NCBI GenBank assembly: GCA_001805375.1
Contig: MHFY01000141.1
Coordinates: forward strand, 7,999 to 15,536
Source of the DNA: Omnitrophica WOR_2 bacterium GWA2_47_8
Lineage (GTDB): Bacteria; Omnitrophota; Gorgyraeia; Zapsychrales; GWA2-47-8
Length of the DNA: 7,538 nt
Direction of reading: 5' to 3'
The translations under genes and the position numbers were made by a program. Numbering within the stretch: the first letter of the stretch is position 1; every line of letters begins with the position of its first letter. This document shows, one piece after another, positions 7,015 through 7,538 of the stretch. The notes below the pieces were generated by a model. It was not told the DNA's origin, did not search any database, and saw nothing but the letters and a program-made list of their open reading frames with translations.

Positions 7015-7538
7015 TTAAATTCTAACGGAACGGACAATGACCTCTTTTAATTCCATGATATCGAACGGCTTGGCCAGATAATCTGTCATGCCGATACTTA
7101 AACATTTTTCTTTTTCCTCTTCGATCTCTGCCGCGGTCAACGCGATGATCGGGAACTTTTTCCTGAGGTCCTTACGGATGATCTCGGTCGCTTCCAGTCC
7201 CCCCATGACCGGCATCTGCAGGTCCATGAAGCAAACATCATAATCTTTCGTTTTTAGGATATCGATCGCTTCCTTCCCATTTTCGACATAATCCACCTCG
7301 CAGCCCAGCGTTTCAAAATGCGCCTTCAAAAGCTCCTGATTAGGGAGGCTATCTTCGACCACTAAAATTTTTATTCCCACGCAGGAGATCCCTAAGACAT
7401 CCTCCCGGGTCAAACTTTTCGGGTCTTTTTTCTTTCCGACGAACAAACGCGTCAGTATTTCCAAAAATTCGCTTTCAATGACCGGCTTGGCCAGGCATTC
7501 ATCAAAATTATTCTGCTTTTGTGTCTCACCTAAATTGG
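7015..7538 (-). CDS. C-terminal part of a tandem-receiver protein, probably hybrid histidine kinase (cut by right edge)
   Basis: The reading frame stays open to the right edge, giving 173 complete visible residues, so the TTG at 7462-7464 is an internal leucine codon and not the start. Residues 11-31 (FDECLAKPVIESEFLEILTRL) are the end of one receiver domain, with its conserved Lys-Pro at K17-P18. After a linker (about 32-54, KKK- and acid-rich) a second, complete receiver follows: E61-D62 in LVVEDS, phosphoacceptor D105 in FMDLQMPVMGGLEATEII, T134 in IIALTAAE, and K156 in GMTDYLAKPFD. This REC-linker-REC ending is typical of hybrid histidine kinases, but no kinase domain lies inside the window, so a multi-receiver protein without a kinase remains possible. 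The protein stops right after the second REC, with no HPt domain, which fits the free HPt genes downstream. Confidence 0.88.
   Translation of the reverse strand, partial: NLGETQKQNNFDECLAKPVIESEFLEILTRLFVGKKKDPKSLTREDVLGISCVGIKILVVEDSLPNQELLKAHFETLGCEVDYVENGKEAIDILKTKDYDVCFMDLQMPVMGGLEATEIIRKDLRKKFPIIALTAAEIEEEKEKCLSIGMTDYLAKPFDIMELKEVIVRSVRI

Noticed and set aside
7462..7464. TTG as the start codon of the right-edge receiver gene
   Set aside because: The frame is open to the window edge and upstream residues form the conserved end of another receiver domain. No good ribosome site precedes the TTG.

Overview
All ten genes in this window lie on the minus strand, so transcription runs from the right edge to the left. 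Base composition looks a little under 50% G+C. Genes are tightly packed (9 to 119 bases apart), with recognisable AGGA/GGAG-type ribosome binding sites. I see no RNA gene, CRISPR array, insertion sequence or phage gene. The organism is a bacterium with an NAD-linked alanine dehydrogenase, a class II fumarase, a GltA-type citrate synthase and a large two-component repertoire. The sequence alone does not fix the phylum. The lysine-rich style would suit an uncultivated Gram-negative-type lineage, but that is a weak impression.

Right half (about 4804-7538), a phosphorelay cluster. In transcription order it reads: the 3' end of a protein with two receiver domains, probably a hybrid histidine kinase (7015-7538, running off the right edge); a CheY-type single-domain response regulator (6587-6982); a CheX-like protein lacking the family's catalytic glutamate (5986-6573); two paralogous stand-alone histidine phosphotransfer (HPt) proteins (5632-5976 and 5249-5599); and a second stand-alone receiver protein (4804-5190). 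The hybrid ends directly after its last receiver domain with no HPt domain attached. A plausible relay is therefore kinase/receiver to free HPt to free receiver. No DNA-binding or enzymatic output domain is visible, so the output is unknown.

Left half (1-4740), a metabolic cluster. In transcription order: citrate synthase (gltA), leucyl aminopeptidase (pepA), class II fumarase (fumC) and alanine dehydrogenase (ald, cut by the left edge). A good sigma70-type promoter (4771-4799) lies in the 63-base gap before gltA and separates this unit from the phosphorelay genes. PepA frees amino acids from peptides, Ald turns alanine into pyruvate, ammonium and NADH, and GltA and FumC are TCA-cycle enzymes. 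Together they fit use of peptides or amino acids as carbon.

The enzymes are ordinary, with their key residues intact. The more unusual part is the phosphorelay cluster: paired HPt genes, a CheX-like protein with an altered ExxN motif, and two free receivers next to a hybrid protein without its own HPt domain.
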